Source of the DNA: Lentzea sp.
GTDB taxonomy: Bacteria > Actinomycetota > Actinomycetes > Mycobacteriales > Pseudonocardiaceae
Direction of reading: 5' to 3'
Assembly: GCA_030146905.1 (NCBI GenBank)
Contig: JASLAV010000089.1
Span: forward strand, 1-13,469
DNA length: 13,469 nt
Shown here: positions 7,173 through 13,424 of the stretch, piece after piece
How the letters are laid out: each line of letters begins with the position of its first letter
How positions within the stretch are numbered: the stretch's first letter is position 1
The notes under the pieces: generated by a model
Databases searched by the model: none
Told to the model about the DNA's origin: nothing
The model's input: only the letters and a program-made list of their open reading frames with translations
Position numbers and translations under genes: made by a program

Positions 7173-7486
7173 GGTTCCCCTAAAACACCGCCTGTGGTCC
7201 GGGTCCTTTCTATCGGCAAAGCGTCGGCATCCGCAACGGAGAACCGGCTTGTCCTGTTCTCGTGTCCCGTGCCGTGTTCCATCCTTCGGCGAATTGCCTG
7301 TTCAAGCCAGGTTTCCTATCCCGGTCGTCCCGATGTTGACCACTTGTGTGGCGCCCGGTCGCCTTGGCTGACCAAACTCGGAATGTGTCAGTCGGACGTT
7401 CGTGAGTGCCGCTTCACAGCGACCGCGGATCGTCGTTCAGATGGAATATTCCCGGTGTGCAGGACGAATTTGACTAGGGGATCTGG
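7173..7486. promoter_or_regulatory. Divergent intergenic region between the HTH/pseudoglycosidase gene and the secreted-protein gene
   Basis: This 314-base stretch holds no gene and must carry promoters for both directions. Its G/C content is lower near 7430-7470. A perfect 10-base palindrome GGAATATTCC lies at 7443-7452, 35 bases before the plus-strand start, where it could be part of a -10 region or an operator. TTGCGG and GATAGA about 16 bases apart on the minus strand (near 7210-7240) are a weak promoter candidate for the HTH gene. The shared region makes it plausible that the HTH protein controls 7487. Confidence 0.45.
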
Positions 7487-7918
7487 ATGAGAAGTTCACG
7501 ACGAGTTTTCGCCGCCGCGCTCGTTGCGGCGGGCATCGCCGCGTCGCTGTCGGTGGGCCAGGCGTCCGCGGCGGGCATCCAGGCGGCGCAAGCGCGTGGG
7601 TGCCACGGCGGGCCGGCGGGCCTGGACATCAGCGCCAAGCTCGGTACGCCCTTCAGCTTCACGACCGGCTCCACGAAGGTCGGTCACTTTCAGTGGCGGA
7701 GGGCGGACGTCAACTGGGCGGAGGTGCGCACGCAGGAGCCCAACACGTCGATCACCCTGTACCGGAGCGACGGGGCGGTGTGCGGCCCGTTCAAGGTGTC
7801 CCGCTCCGGTCGTGAGTACTGGGCGAGGACCGGCTATCTGCCGAACAAGGGCCACGGGGTCTGGGTGTGCGTGAGCTTCCCGTCCGGTGGTGCGTGCGGC
7901 AAGGCCAAGCAGGAGTGA
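7487..7918 (+). CDS. Small secreted four-cysteine protein, family not recognised
   Basis: 143 aa from ATG 7487, with AGGGGAT upstream. Residues 1-28 form a signal peptide: MRSSRRV, then the hydrophobic run FAAALVAAGIAASLSV, with likely cleavage after ASA (26-28). The mature protein is about 115 aa with four cysteines (39, 99, 128, 137), room for two disulfides. It is rich in aromatic residues and Arg/Lys (FQWRRADVNW, YWARTGYLPNKG, VWVCVSFPSGG), suggesting a compact beta fold and basic charge. No catalytic motif or repeat is seen. It is divergent from the HTH/pseudoglycosidase gene and followed by a hairpin, then a SARP gene 75 bases on. It could be an inhibitor, toxin-like or cell-surface protein; the sequence does not decide. 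Confidence 0.8.
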   Translation: MRSSRRVFAAALVAAGIAASLSVGQASAAGIQAAQARGCHGGPAGLDISAKLGTPFSFTTGSTKVGHFQWRRADVNWAEVRTQEPNTSITLYRSDGAVCGPFKVSRSGREYWARTGYLPNKGHGVWVCVSFPSGGACGKAKQE

Positions 7919-7930
7919 ACCTGACGAACT

Positions 7931-7969
7931 GAGCGAGGGCGGGCCTGTCGTGATGTGACAGGCTCGCTC
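7931..7969 (+). terminator. Hairpin between the secreted-protein gene and the SARP gene
   Basis: GAGCGAG and CCTGTC pair with GACAGG and CTCGCTC around the loop GTGATGT, with a small bulge of extra G/C bases on the left arm. It starts 13 bases after the stop at 7918. There is no T-run, as is usual for actinomycete terminators. It may separate the transcripts or reduce read-through into the SARP gene. Confidence 0.6.
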
Positions 7970-7992
7970 TGACGGTAGGGGAGGGGAAAGCC

Positions 7993-8823
7993 GTGGCGAT
8001 GGAGTTGCGTGCGCTCGGACAGGTCGAGCTGTGGGTCGACGACCGGTTGGTGGAGGTGGGCCACGCGCGGCAGCGGTGCGTGCTGGCGGTCCTGCTGGTG
8101 GAGGCCAACCGCGTCGTCACGACCGAGCAGCTGCTGGACCGGGTGTGGGCGGATCGGTTGCCCCGCAGGGCAAGACAGGTGGCGAGCAACTATGTGTCAC
8201 GACTACGACGCGTCCTGGCGGGTGATGTCGCCGTCTTCCGCCGGGGCGGTGGGTACGTGCTGGAAGTGGACCCTGAGACGGTCGACCTGCACCGGTTTCG
8301 CCAGCTCGTGGCTCGGGCGCGCGGGCAAGACGACGCAGAGGCGCTGGTGTTGCTGGACGAGGCGGTGCGGCTGTGGCGGGGCGAGCCGTTCGCCGGTTTG
8401 ACGACCCCGTGGCTCGCCGCAGTGCGAACCGGCCTGGAGCGGGAGTGCGTCGCCGTCCGGCTCGACCGCGTGGATGCGGCGCTGCGCTGCGGCCAGCACG
8501 CGGAGATGCTGCCTGAACTGCACGCGCTGGCGGACCAGGGCGGACTGGACGAGCGCATCGCCGCCCAGTTCATGCTCGCCCTGCACCGCGCCGGACGCAC
8601 CGCGGACGCGCTCGCCCACTACCGCCACCTGCGGCTCCGGTTGGTCGAGCAGTTGGGCACCGAGCCGGGGGTCGCGCTGCAGCACCTGCATCAGCGCATC
8701 CTCGACACCGATCCGGCCCTGGCCTGGTGGGTTAGTGGCGAAAGTCGCCACGGCGTCAGGGCACGAGCCGCGAGTCCTGTCGCGAGCAACAGGATCGCCA
8801 GCAGCAGGCTCGGCACGTCGTGA
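7993..8823 (+). CDS. Small SARP-family transcriptional activator (winged helix plus BTAD)
   Basis: 276 aa from GTG 7993, chosen because GGGGAGGGG lies 6-7 bases upstream; an ATG at 7999 is further from it. Residues 1-95 are the OmpR-type winged helix (MELRALGQVELWVDDRLVEV, EQLLDRVWADRLP, VASNYVSRLRRVL, GGGYVLEVD). Residues about 98-242 are the BTAD (VDLHRFRQLVARA, LLDEAVRLWRGEPF, MLALHRAGRTADALAHYR, LGTEPGVALQHLHQRIL). No ATPase domain follows, so it is of the short ActII-ORF4-like type. The last 30 or so residues lie antisense to the neighbouring membrane-protein gene and look unlike the family. Such regulators switch on biosynthetic operons; likely targets are nearby exported-protein genes or a cluster outside the window. 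Confidence 0.9.
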   Translation: MAMELRALGQVELWVDDRLVEVGHARQRCVLAVLLVEANRVVTTEQLLDRVWADRLPRRARQVASNYVSRLRRVLAGDVAVFRRGGGYVLEVDPETVDLHRFRQLVARARGQDDAEALVLLDEAVRLWRGEPFAGLTTPWLAAVRTGLERECVAVRLDRVDAALRCGQHAEMLPELHALADQGGLDERIAAQFMLALHRAGRTADALAHYRHLRLRLVEQLGTEPGVALQHLHQRILDTDPALAWWVSGESRHGVRARAASPVASNRIASSRLGTS

Positions 8824-9356
8824 AGTGGGCGGGCATTGAACTCCCACCAACCGTGGCCGCCGGCCGGACCCCAGAAGGACAGGACTGACATCACGACGGC
8901 CGGAAGGACCCAGCCCGCTTGCCAGCCGAGCACGCGGCCGGACACCAGGGCCACGCCCAGCCAGCCGAGCAGGGCACGGGCGAGCACACCGGTGCTTGCC
9001 GCAGGCAGCGTCAGAGCGGCGAGCGCCAGGTGCGCGCCGAAACACGCGGTGGCCAGTCCTGCCAGGTAGCGGTGTTCGGTTTGCCGGTGCACGTCGGTGC
9101 GTGCTTCCTGATCGCGCGCGAGGCTGTGCAGCCCCAGCACAGGCGCGGCACCGACGGCCACTCCCAGCAGCTGCCACACCGGGATCGTGGATCCGCTGGC
9201 GGCCACGGCCGGCACAGGCAACTCGAGCAACCCGATCCAGGCGGAGAGTGCGCCGAGCAGCACAGCCAGAGCGAGCGCGCACCACGCCCGGCGGGCCGAG
9301 GCGAACTGTCGCACGGGGGAAACCGCCCAGGTCGAGTCTGTCGTCGGGCTAGCCAC
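8691..9356 (-). CDS. Six-span membrane protein, putative ABC transporter permease subunit
   Basis: 221 aa from GTG 9356, which overlaps the stop of the preceding permease gene by 8 bases, so the two are translationally coupled. About six hydrophobic spans are visible: ALALAVLLGALSAWIGLLEL, WQLLGVAVGAAPVLGL, LAGLATACFGAHLALAALTL, LARALLGWLGVALVSG, WVLPAVVMSVLSFWG and LLLAILLLATGLAARAL. Almost no soluble domain is present. Its place as third gene after an ABC ATPase and a larger membrane protein indicates a membrane subunit of the same transporter. Its 3' end overlaps the convergent SARP gene by 133 bases. The specific family is not recognised. Confidence 0.8.
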   Translation of the reverse strand: MASPTTDSTWAVSPVRQFASARRAWCALALAVLLGALSAWIGLLELPVPAVAASGSTIPVWQLLGVAVGAAPVLGLHSLARDQEARTDVHRQTEHRYLAGLATACFGAHLALAALTLPAASTGVLARALLGWLGVALVSGRVLGWQAGWVLPAVVMSVLSFWGPAGGHGWWEFNARPLHDVPSLLLAILLLATGLAARALTPWRLSPLTHQARAGSVSRMR

Positions 9357-10614
9357 AGTATTCGTCTTCCAGCCGATCGAGTCGTTCCTGGACCCAGGTG
9401 GACTGTTGCACTGGCGTCAATTCGCGGAACGCCGTCGAGGCCGAGGTCCACGCAAGCCGCATCTCCTGCGACACCTCACTCGTCCGGTATTCCGGGGTGC
9501 TTCCGTTGGCCAGGTGCAACTCCACCCACCTGCGCAGGGCTTCGGCGGTGAAGTCGCGAGCGGCCTCGATCGCGCGCCAGTCGCAGGAATCGAGCGTCTC
9601 GCGCACGATCGCCTCCGACACGCCCAGGGCGAGGCTCCACCGGTTCCCCTCGGAGATTTGGAAGTCGCCTTCGGATTGGGGCAGCGACTTGTCGCCGTAG
9701 CCGACGTGCCGTTGCTTCAAGCCGTATTCGTACAAGCGGGCCGGGATGCGCCACTGTTCGCGCAGCACCGCGACCCGCGCGTCGACCGAGCGCACCAAGG
9801 GAACGTAGGCGGAGTTCTCCGGCCACAGGCACATCTCGATCTGACCAGCCACGCACAAGGGATCGCGCGGCGGAGGACGGTCGGCTACCCCTGTCGTCGC
9901 CACGATTGCCGCGATCGTCAAGGCGAGTCCCGCCGCGGCCTGCGCGAAGGCCTTCCAGGACGTTTGCCGCAGAGCCGGTCCACGCGGTGACCACACGACA
10001 GCGGCCACGAACACGCCCAGCACCGCCAGCCTCACCAGCGTGCCGCCGATCGACGGCTCCTTCCACGCCGGTCCGTCCAGCACGCTCATCCCCGCGCTGG
10101 TGCCTAAGTACGCCTCGACGAGGAACCAGCTCAGCATCGCGACCAACGCCGCGTAGCCGGAGGGGAAGAATCTCCCCGCGGTCCACCCCCACGCGACCGC
10201 GAGCAACACCGTGAAGGCCCCTATGAGGAAGTAGCCGACCCAGAGGTGGAATCCCGCCGGAAACGTCCGCGCGGTGGCCACGAAGGCGACCGCCTGGCCG
10301 AGCACATAAGGGACGAACAGCAGGATCGCCGCTGCGCCAAGCCGATGAAGTTCGATCTTGGAGGCCGGTATCGGCGCGGCCGCGGTCTGTTCGAGGAGGC
10401 CGTGCCGCGCGGTTGCCCCCGACATCCACGCTGACGCGCCGGCCGCAAGAGCGCTGAGGTAGAAGGCGGGGAACTGCGCGGCCGCCCCGGTCTCCGGCCA
10501 GTTGCCCACCCAGTACGAAGGACGCAGCACCAGCAACAGCACGGCCAGCATGGCCAACGGCAACGGTGCCCACCGCATCGGCGAGGTCCGGAGGTGCAAC
10601 CACAACGCGTTCAC
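9349..10614 (-). CDS. ABC transporter membrane protein with large soluble C-terminal domain
   Basis: 421 aa from GTG 10614, overlapping the ATPase stop as GTGA. The N-terminal half has six or seven spans (about 16-30, 46-65, 92-112, 122-146, 153-170, 190-208, 222-242), in the style of ABC-2 type permeases from actinomycetes. The C-terminal 175 residues (about 246-421) are soluble and contain a Cys pair (CVAGQIEMC, 254-262), a YVPLVRSVDARVAVLREQW segment and an acidic end (ERLDRLEDEYCG). I believe this architecture matches a DUF7224-type family, from memory and not checked. The soluble domain could face outwards and handle a substrate such as the secreted protein encoded upstream. Function is inferred from operon position. 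Confidence 0.8.
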   Translation of the reverse strand: MNALWLHLRTSPMRWAPLPLAMLAVLLLVLRPSYWVGNWPETGAAAQFPAFYLSALAAGASAWMSGATARHGLLEQTAAAPIPASKIELHRLGAAAILLFVPYVLGQAVAFVATARTFPAGFHLWVGYFLIGAFTVLLAVAWGWTAGRFFPSGYAALVAMLSWFLVEAYLGTSAGMSVLDGPAWKEPSIGGTLVRLAVLGVFVAAVVWSPRGPALRQTSWKAFAQAAAGLALTIAAIVATTGVADRPPPRDPLCVAGQIEMCLWPENSAYVPLVRSVDARVAVLREQWRIPARLYEYGLKQRHVGYGDKSLPQSEGDFQISEGNRWSLALGVSEAIVRETLDSCDWRAIEAARDFTAEALRRWVELHLANGSTPEYRTSEVSQEMRLAWTSASTAFRELTPVQQSTWVQERLDRLEDEYCG

Positions 10615-11357
10615 AACCGCTGCTCCTCAATGGGCAGCAAGGACATGTAAGCGCGTTCGAGGTCTGTGTCACCGGGCAGGTCACCGCGTCCCAGCGCCGC
10701 CAGGTCCGCCGTGGCGCCGAGGAACCTCACCCTGCCGCCGTGGAACACGACGATCCGGTCGCACACGGCTTCGACGTCCTCGACCAGATGAGTGCTCAGC
10801 ATTACCAGCGAGGCCGGTAAAGCCGACACAGCCTTGCGAAACTGGAGCCGTTGCCGGAGATCGAGGCCCACCGTGGGTTCGTCGAGCAGGATCACCGGAG
10901 GTTTGCCGACGATCGCCCACGCAATGCCCACGCGCCTGCGCGTCCCGCCTGACAACCTACCCATCCTGGTGCCTCGATGGTCGACGAGTTCGAGGTGCTC
11001 GAGAGCCTCGTCCGCCGCGCGCCCCGTCTCGCGCGAGGGCAGACCCCGCAACCAGGCGGCGTAGCGGACGGAGTCGATCACCTTCATCTTCGGGTCGAAG
11101 CCGAAGTCTTGTGGCAGATAACCGACTTTGCGTCGAGCACGTCGTGCGGAGCGTTCGCTGTCGGCGACGTCGCCGCCGATGCTCACCTGCCCCCGCAGTG
11201 GCGGCAGGATGGCCGCCATGGTGCGCAGGAGCGTGGTCTTGCCCGCGCCGTTGGGCCCGAGCAACCCCACAACACCTGGACCGAGCTCCAGGTCGAACCG
11301 GTCGACCACGAGCTTCGTGCCGTACCCTTGGACGACACCTGACAACTTCAGCACCAT
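10611..11357 (-). CDS. ABC transporter ATP-binding protein
   Basis: 248 aa from ATG 11357. The frame is open further upstream to 11405, but that part contains the hairpin at 11375-11406, and GGGGAGG lies just before the ATG; the GTG three bases on is an equally possible start. Motifs in order: Walker A GPNGAGKTT (34-42), Q-loop LPQDFG (81-86), signature LSGGTRRRVG (135-144), Walker B VILLDEP (155-161), H-loop STHLVED (188-194). All key residues are present. It resembles the ATPases of ABC-2 type exporters (bacteriocin or antibiotic resistance and export). It is first of three overlapping genes, 76 bases after the secreted-protein gene on the same strand. Confidence 0.93.
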   Translation of the reverse strand: MVLKLSGVVQGYGTKLVVDRFDLELGPGVVGLLGPNGAGKTTLLRTMAAILPPLRGQVSIGGDVADSERSARRARRKVGYLPQDFGFDPKMKVIDSVRYAAWLRGLPSRETGRAADEALEHLELVDHRGTRMGRLSGGTRRRVGIAWAIVGKPPVILLDEPTVGLDLRQRLQFRKAVSALPASLVMLSTHLVEDVEAVCDRIVVFHGGRVRFLGATADLAALGRGDLPGDTDLERAYMSLLPIEEQRL

Positions 11358-11374
11358 GCCTCCCCTCAGCCGGG

Positions 11375-11406
11375 GGTGGGACGCGATCCTTCGACCGCGT
11401 CCCACC
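11375..11406 (-). terminator. Perfect 11-base-pair hairpin between the secreted-protein gene and the ABC genes
   Basis: GGTGGGACGCG (11375-11385) pairs perfectly with CGCGTCCCACC (11396-11406) around a 10-base loop. It begins 28 bases after the stop of the secreted-protein gene and ends 18 bases before the ATPase start. It may act as a partial terminator or RNA-stabilising stem, giving more secreted protein than transporter from one transcript. Confidence 0.65.
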
Positions 11407-11433
11407 GCTGATTGCTATTCGCGATCAGCCCGA

Positions 11434-11772
11434 TCAGCTGAAGCTGGTTCGGACGTTGACGACCTGGAACCGGCAGTCGGGACCGTCGACCGCGCCGCCG
11501 GTGCCCTGGTTCCGCCAGCGGGAGACGTTCTTGTCGGCCGACGAGGTGCAGTCACCGGTCGAGTGGTACCAGCCGGTCGCGCCCGCGCCGCCGGACCCGC
11601 AGGTCTGGTCCCAGTCGGTGTTCCAGTAGATGCCGTAACAGTTGTGGACCGTGTTGCCGGTCCCCGCCGCGGTGGCGGAGCCGGAGGCGACCACGAGTGC
11701 CGCCCCGAAACCGAGCACCGCGATGGCGCCCGTCTTGGCCGCCGCGACCATCGCCTTGCGTGTACTGACCAT
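11434..11772 (-). CDS. Small secreted four-cysteine protein upstream of ABC transporter genes
   Basis: 112 aa from ATG 11772, with GGAAGG nine bases upstream; an earlier in-frame start at 11934 would put 54 unrelated residues before an obvious signal peptide. The signal (MVSTRKAMVAAAKTG, then AIAVLGFGAALVVASG) likely ends after ATA at 33-35. The mature part is about 77 aa, Gly/Asp/Trp/Tyr-rich, with cysteines at 45, 58, 75 and 100 and motifs NCYGIYWNTDWDQTC, TGWYHSTGDC and GPDCRFQVVNVRTS. It resembles small exported actinomycete proteins of unknown role. Its position ahead of an exporter-type ABC operon on the same strand suggests a secreted peptide with a matching transport or immunity pump, as in some bacteriocin loci, but the general secretory signal means the pump need not export it. 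Confidence 0.82.
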   Translation of the reverse strand: MVSTRKAMVAAAKTGAIAVLGFGAALVVASGSATAAGTGNTVHNCYGIYWNTDWDQTCGSGGAGATGWYHSTGDCTSSADKNVSRWRNQGTGGAVDGPDCRFQVVNVRTSFS

Positions 11773-12741
11773 GATCAGTGCCTTCCGTGAGCTTCTGGAT
11801 TCCGCAGCGAGTTCCTGAAGCCGTGATGGCAACCTTGACTGCGCTGCGGTCGTCAGCCTGGGTCGCGCGGTTCTGACGAACACACCATGAACTCCGAATG
11901 GGCTGTTCAGGCGAGCACAACGCAACTTGGGCACTGCATTGGCCGGGCCTCAACGGCCGCGTCAGCAATCATGAGAACCAGCTCGCGCGCGAAGCTACGT
12001 TCGGCAAGCTCTAGTGACCACCGTGAGGTGGTGCCGATGGAGACTTCGAGTCGTTCGCCTCGACCATGGATGCGGACGCCGGAAAGGGCCACTCACAGCT
12101 GGTATCACGGGAGCGAGATCCCCTTCGACGCCTCGACGTTCCCAATAGCCGCGACGAGCGCCGTCCGCGCATGCCCTGAGGAGTTCCGCGGAACGTTTGC
12201 ATGACGGATTCGCACCACTCGACTCCCCCCAGGGCGTGGCGTCGGTTTTACCCGAATCAGCGATCTCGCAACAAGGCGGGTCTCGCCATACTGAACCGCG
12301 CCCCGATCCCCTGTCAGATCGCGTCGCGCACCTTCTCGGGAGATGACGTGCGGACATTGACCGGCGGAGCCGGACACTGCCCAGATCGCCCCCATCGATC
12401 CGGATATGGAGGATTCCGGACTCGTCGAAGTCAGGCGGGGTTGAGGCATCCGCGTCCTCGTCGGGTGGTGGCGCTGCGGGTGCGTAGTCGTTGGGAGTTG
12501 CGGAAGCCGTGCTTATTCCATGCAGCGGATACCGCCCAACTCCATCGTGGCACGGCTGACATGCCAGGCCCATCCCAAACGCGGAACGAATGCCGAGTTC
12601 AGCGGGGGTGGAACATCCCAATCACGATCCCGGACTACCGACCCCTTGCTGCCGCACGGAAGGCCGGGCAGTCTGTCGGTTGTCGAGGCCGGCACGGCTC
12701 ACGGCTTGCCACCGGTATCGGCTTAATGAGAGGGGTAAGCT
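11773..12741. other. Gene-poor region with promoter(s) and possible decayed coding sequence
   Basis: Nearly 1 kb without a convincing gene. The part next to 11772 must hold the promoter of the secreted-protein gene. A 61-codon minus-strand frame at 11907-12092 (GTG start; SIGTTSRWSLELAERSFARE and ELVLMIADAAVEA) looks protein-like but has only moderately G/C-rich third positions and no known motif. A longer minus-strand frame (11995-12621) contains a plausible acidic piece (PPPDEDADASTPPDFDESG, ILHIRIDGGDLGSVRLRRS) but is otherwise Arg/Ser-rich and unconvincing. These could be relics of a degraded gene. Overlapping plus-strand frames look like antisense artefacts. Confidence 0.4.
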
Positions 12742-13122
12742 TTGCGTTCTTCAGCTCTGTCACGAATCGTTGCCAGCGTCGTTGTGGCCGCCGGATTTAT
12801 GGTGGTGGATACCAGCTCAGCCTCCGCCACAATCGCGTCCGGCTGCAAAGCCCCGCCATGCGGCGCGCTCAACAACAAGACGGATCACCGAATTGGCGTG
12901 CGATGGACGGACAACAATGGCGCTTGGGTATACGGTATTGCCGAGCCGCACACCACGAAGGGTGGTTACTGGAACGACGGTATCGACGTCGACTTCTGGT
13001 TCATTCCGAGCGGATGTGGCGACCACAGGAACAATCCTTACGGGCACTGGATCGGTCCCCAGTGGGCAAAAATCTCGTCGACCCAGACGATTGTCATCGA
13101 TGTTAGACAATGCGACCTGTAG
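12742..13122 (+). CDS. Small secreted four-cysteine protein, family not recognised
   Basis: 126 aa with a TTG start at 12742. An in-frame stop (TAA) at 12736 rules out earlier starts, and GAGAGGGG lies seven bases upstream; later starts would destroy the signal peptide. The signal (MRSSALSRIVASVVVAAGFM) likely ends after ASA at 27-29. The mature protein is about 97 aa with cysteines at 35, 40, 92 and 124 and many aromatic and Asn/Asp residues (HRIGVRWTDNNGAWVYGI, GGYWNDGIDVDFWFIPSG, GHWIGPQWAKI). No catalytic motif is seen. The codons are less G/C-biased than those of the ABC genes, hinting at acquisition by transfer. It lacks clear sequence similarity to the two other four-cysteine proteins but shares their size and layout. 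Confidence 0.75.
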   Translation: MRSSALSRIVASVVVAAGFMVVDTSSASATIASGCKAPPCGALNNKTDHRIGVRWTDNNGAWVYGIAEPHTTKGGYWNDGIDVDFWFIPSGCGDHRNNPYGHWIGPQWAKISSTQTIVIDVRQCDL

Positions 13123-13149
13123 TAATTGAGATGTTACTAGTGTCGCGTG

Positions 13150-13300
13150 ATCCTGTTGTTTTTGCTTCGCGTTGTTGTCGACCAGCTTCTTGGCGCTGGC
13201 CTGCCACGACGCGAACCTTGGCCAGGATCTCGTCGGCGGTGACGGTCCAGGTGAAGGGTTGGCGTTGGGGTTCCAGCAGGGCGAGATCAAGATCACTTGA
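13150..13300 (-). pseudogene. IS630-type transposase C-terminal remnant, frameshifted
   Basis: On the minus strand, CWNPNA in one frame, QPFTWTVTADEILAKVR in the next and ASAKKLVDNNAK back in the first together spell the usual end of IS630-family transposases (WN-x-NPKPFTWTKTADEIL and a short basic tail). One missing A in the CCAACCC stretch would restore the first joint; a second compensating change lies in the region after AKVRV. The upstream part of the gene is not recognisable in the remaining 150 bases to the edge. A dead IS fragment. Confidence 0.55.
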
Positions 13301-13355
13301 AGTAGCCGAGCTTCGCGCCCCGTGACAACCGGCAGGGTTCCAGGGGCCGCCAGTT

Positions 13356-13424
13356 GGGGATGACCTTCCGTTTGGGAATATGGAAATTGCGACATAACCA
13401 GTTCCCGAGCAGAAGGTCATCCGG
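13356..13424. repeat. Long imperfect inverted repeat, possible IS end(s)
   Basis: The arm 13356-13378 (core GGATGACCTTC and GGGAA) matches the complement of 13402-13424 at 18 of 23 positions, separated by 23 bases of lower G/C content. The arms look like terminal repeats of an insertion sequence: either two IS ends facing each other, or a very small remnant. Alternatively it is a transcriptional hairpin. What lies to the right cannot be seen. Confidence 0.5.

Noticed and set aside
11434..11772. Lactococcin 972-type bacteriocin
   Set aside because: The gene order (secreted peptide then ABC genes) is similar, but the four-cysteine mature sequence does not show the motifs I associate with that family.
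12201..13106. 301-codon plus-strand open frame overlapping the third secreted-protein gene
   Set aside because: The product is Arg/Gly/Ser-rich with no domain, and it overlaps in another frame a gene with a clear signal peptide and ribosome binding site.
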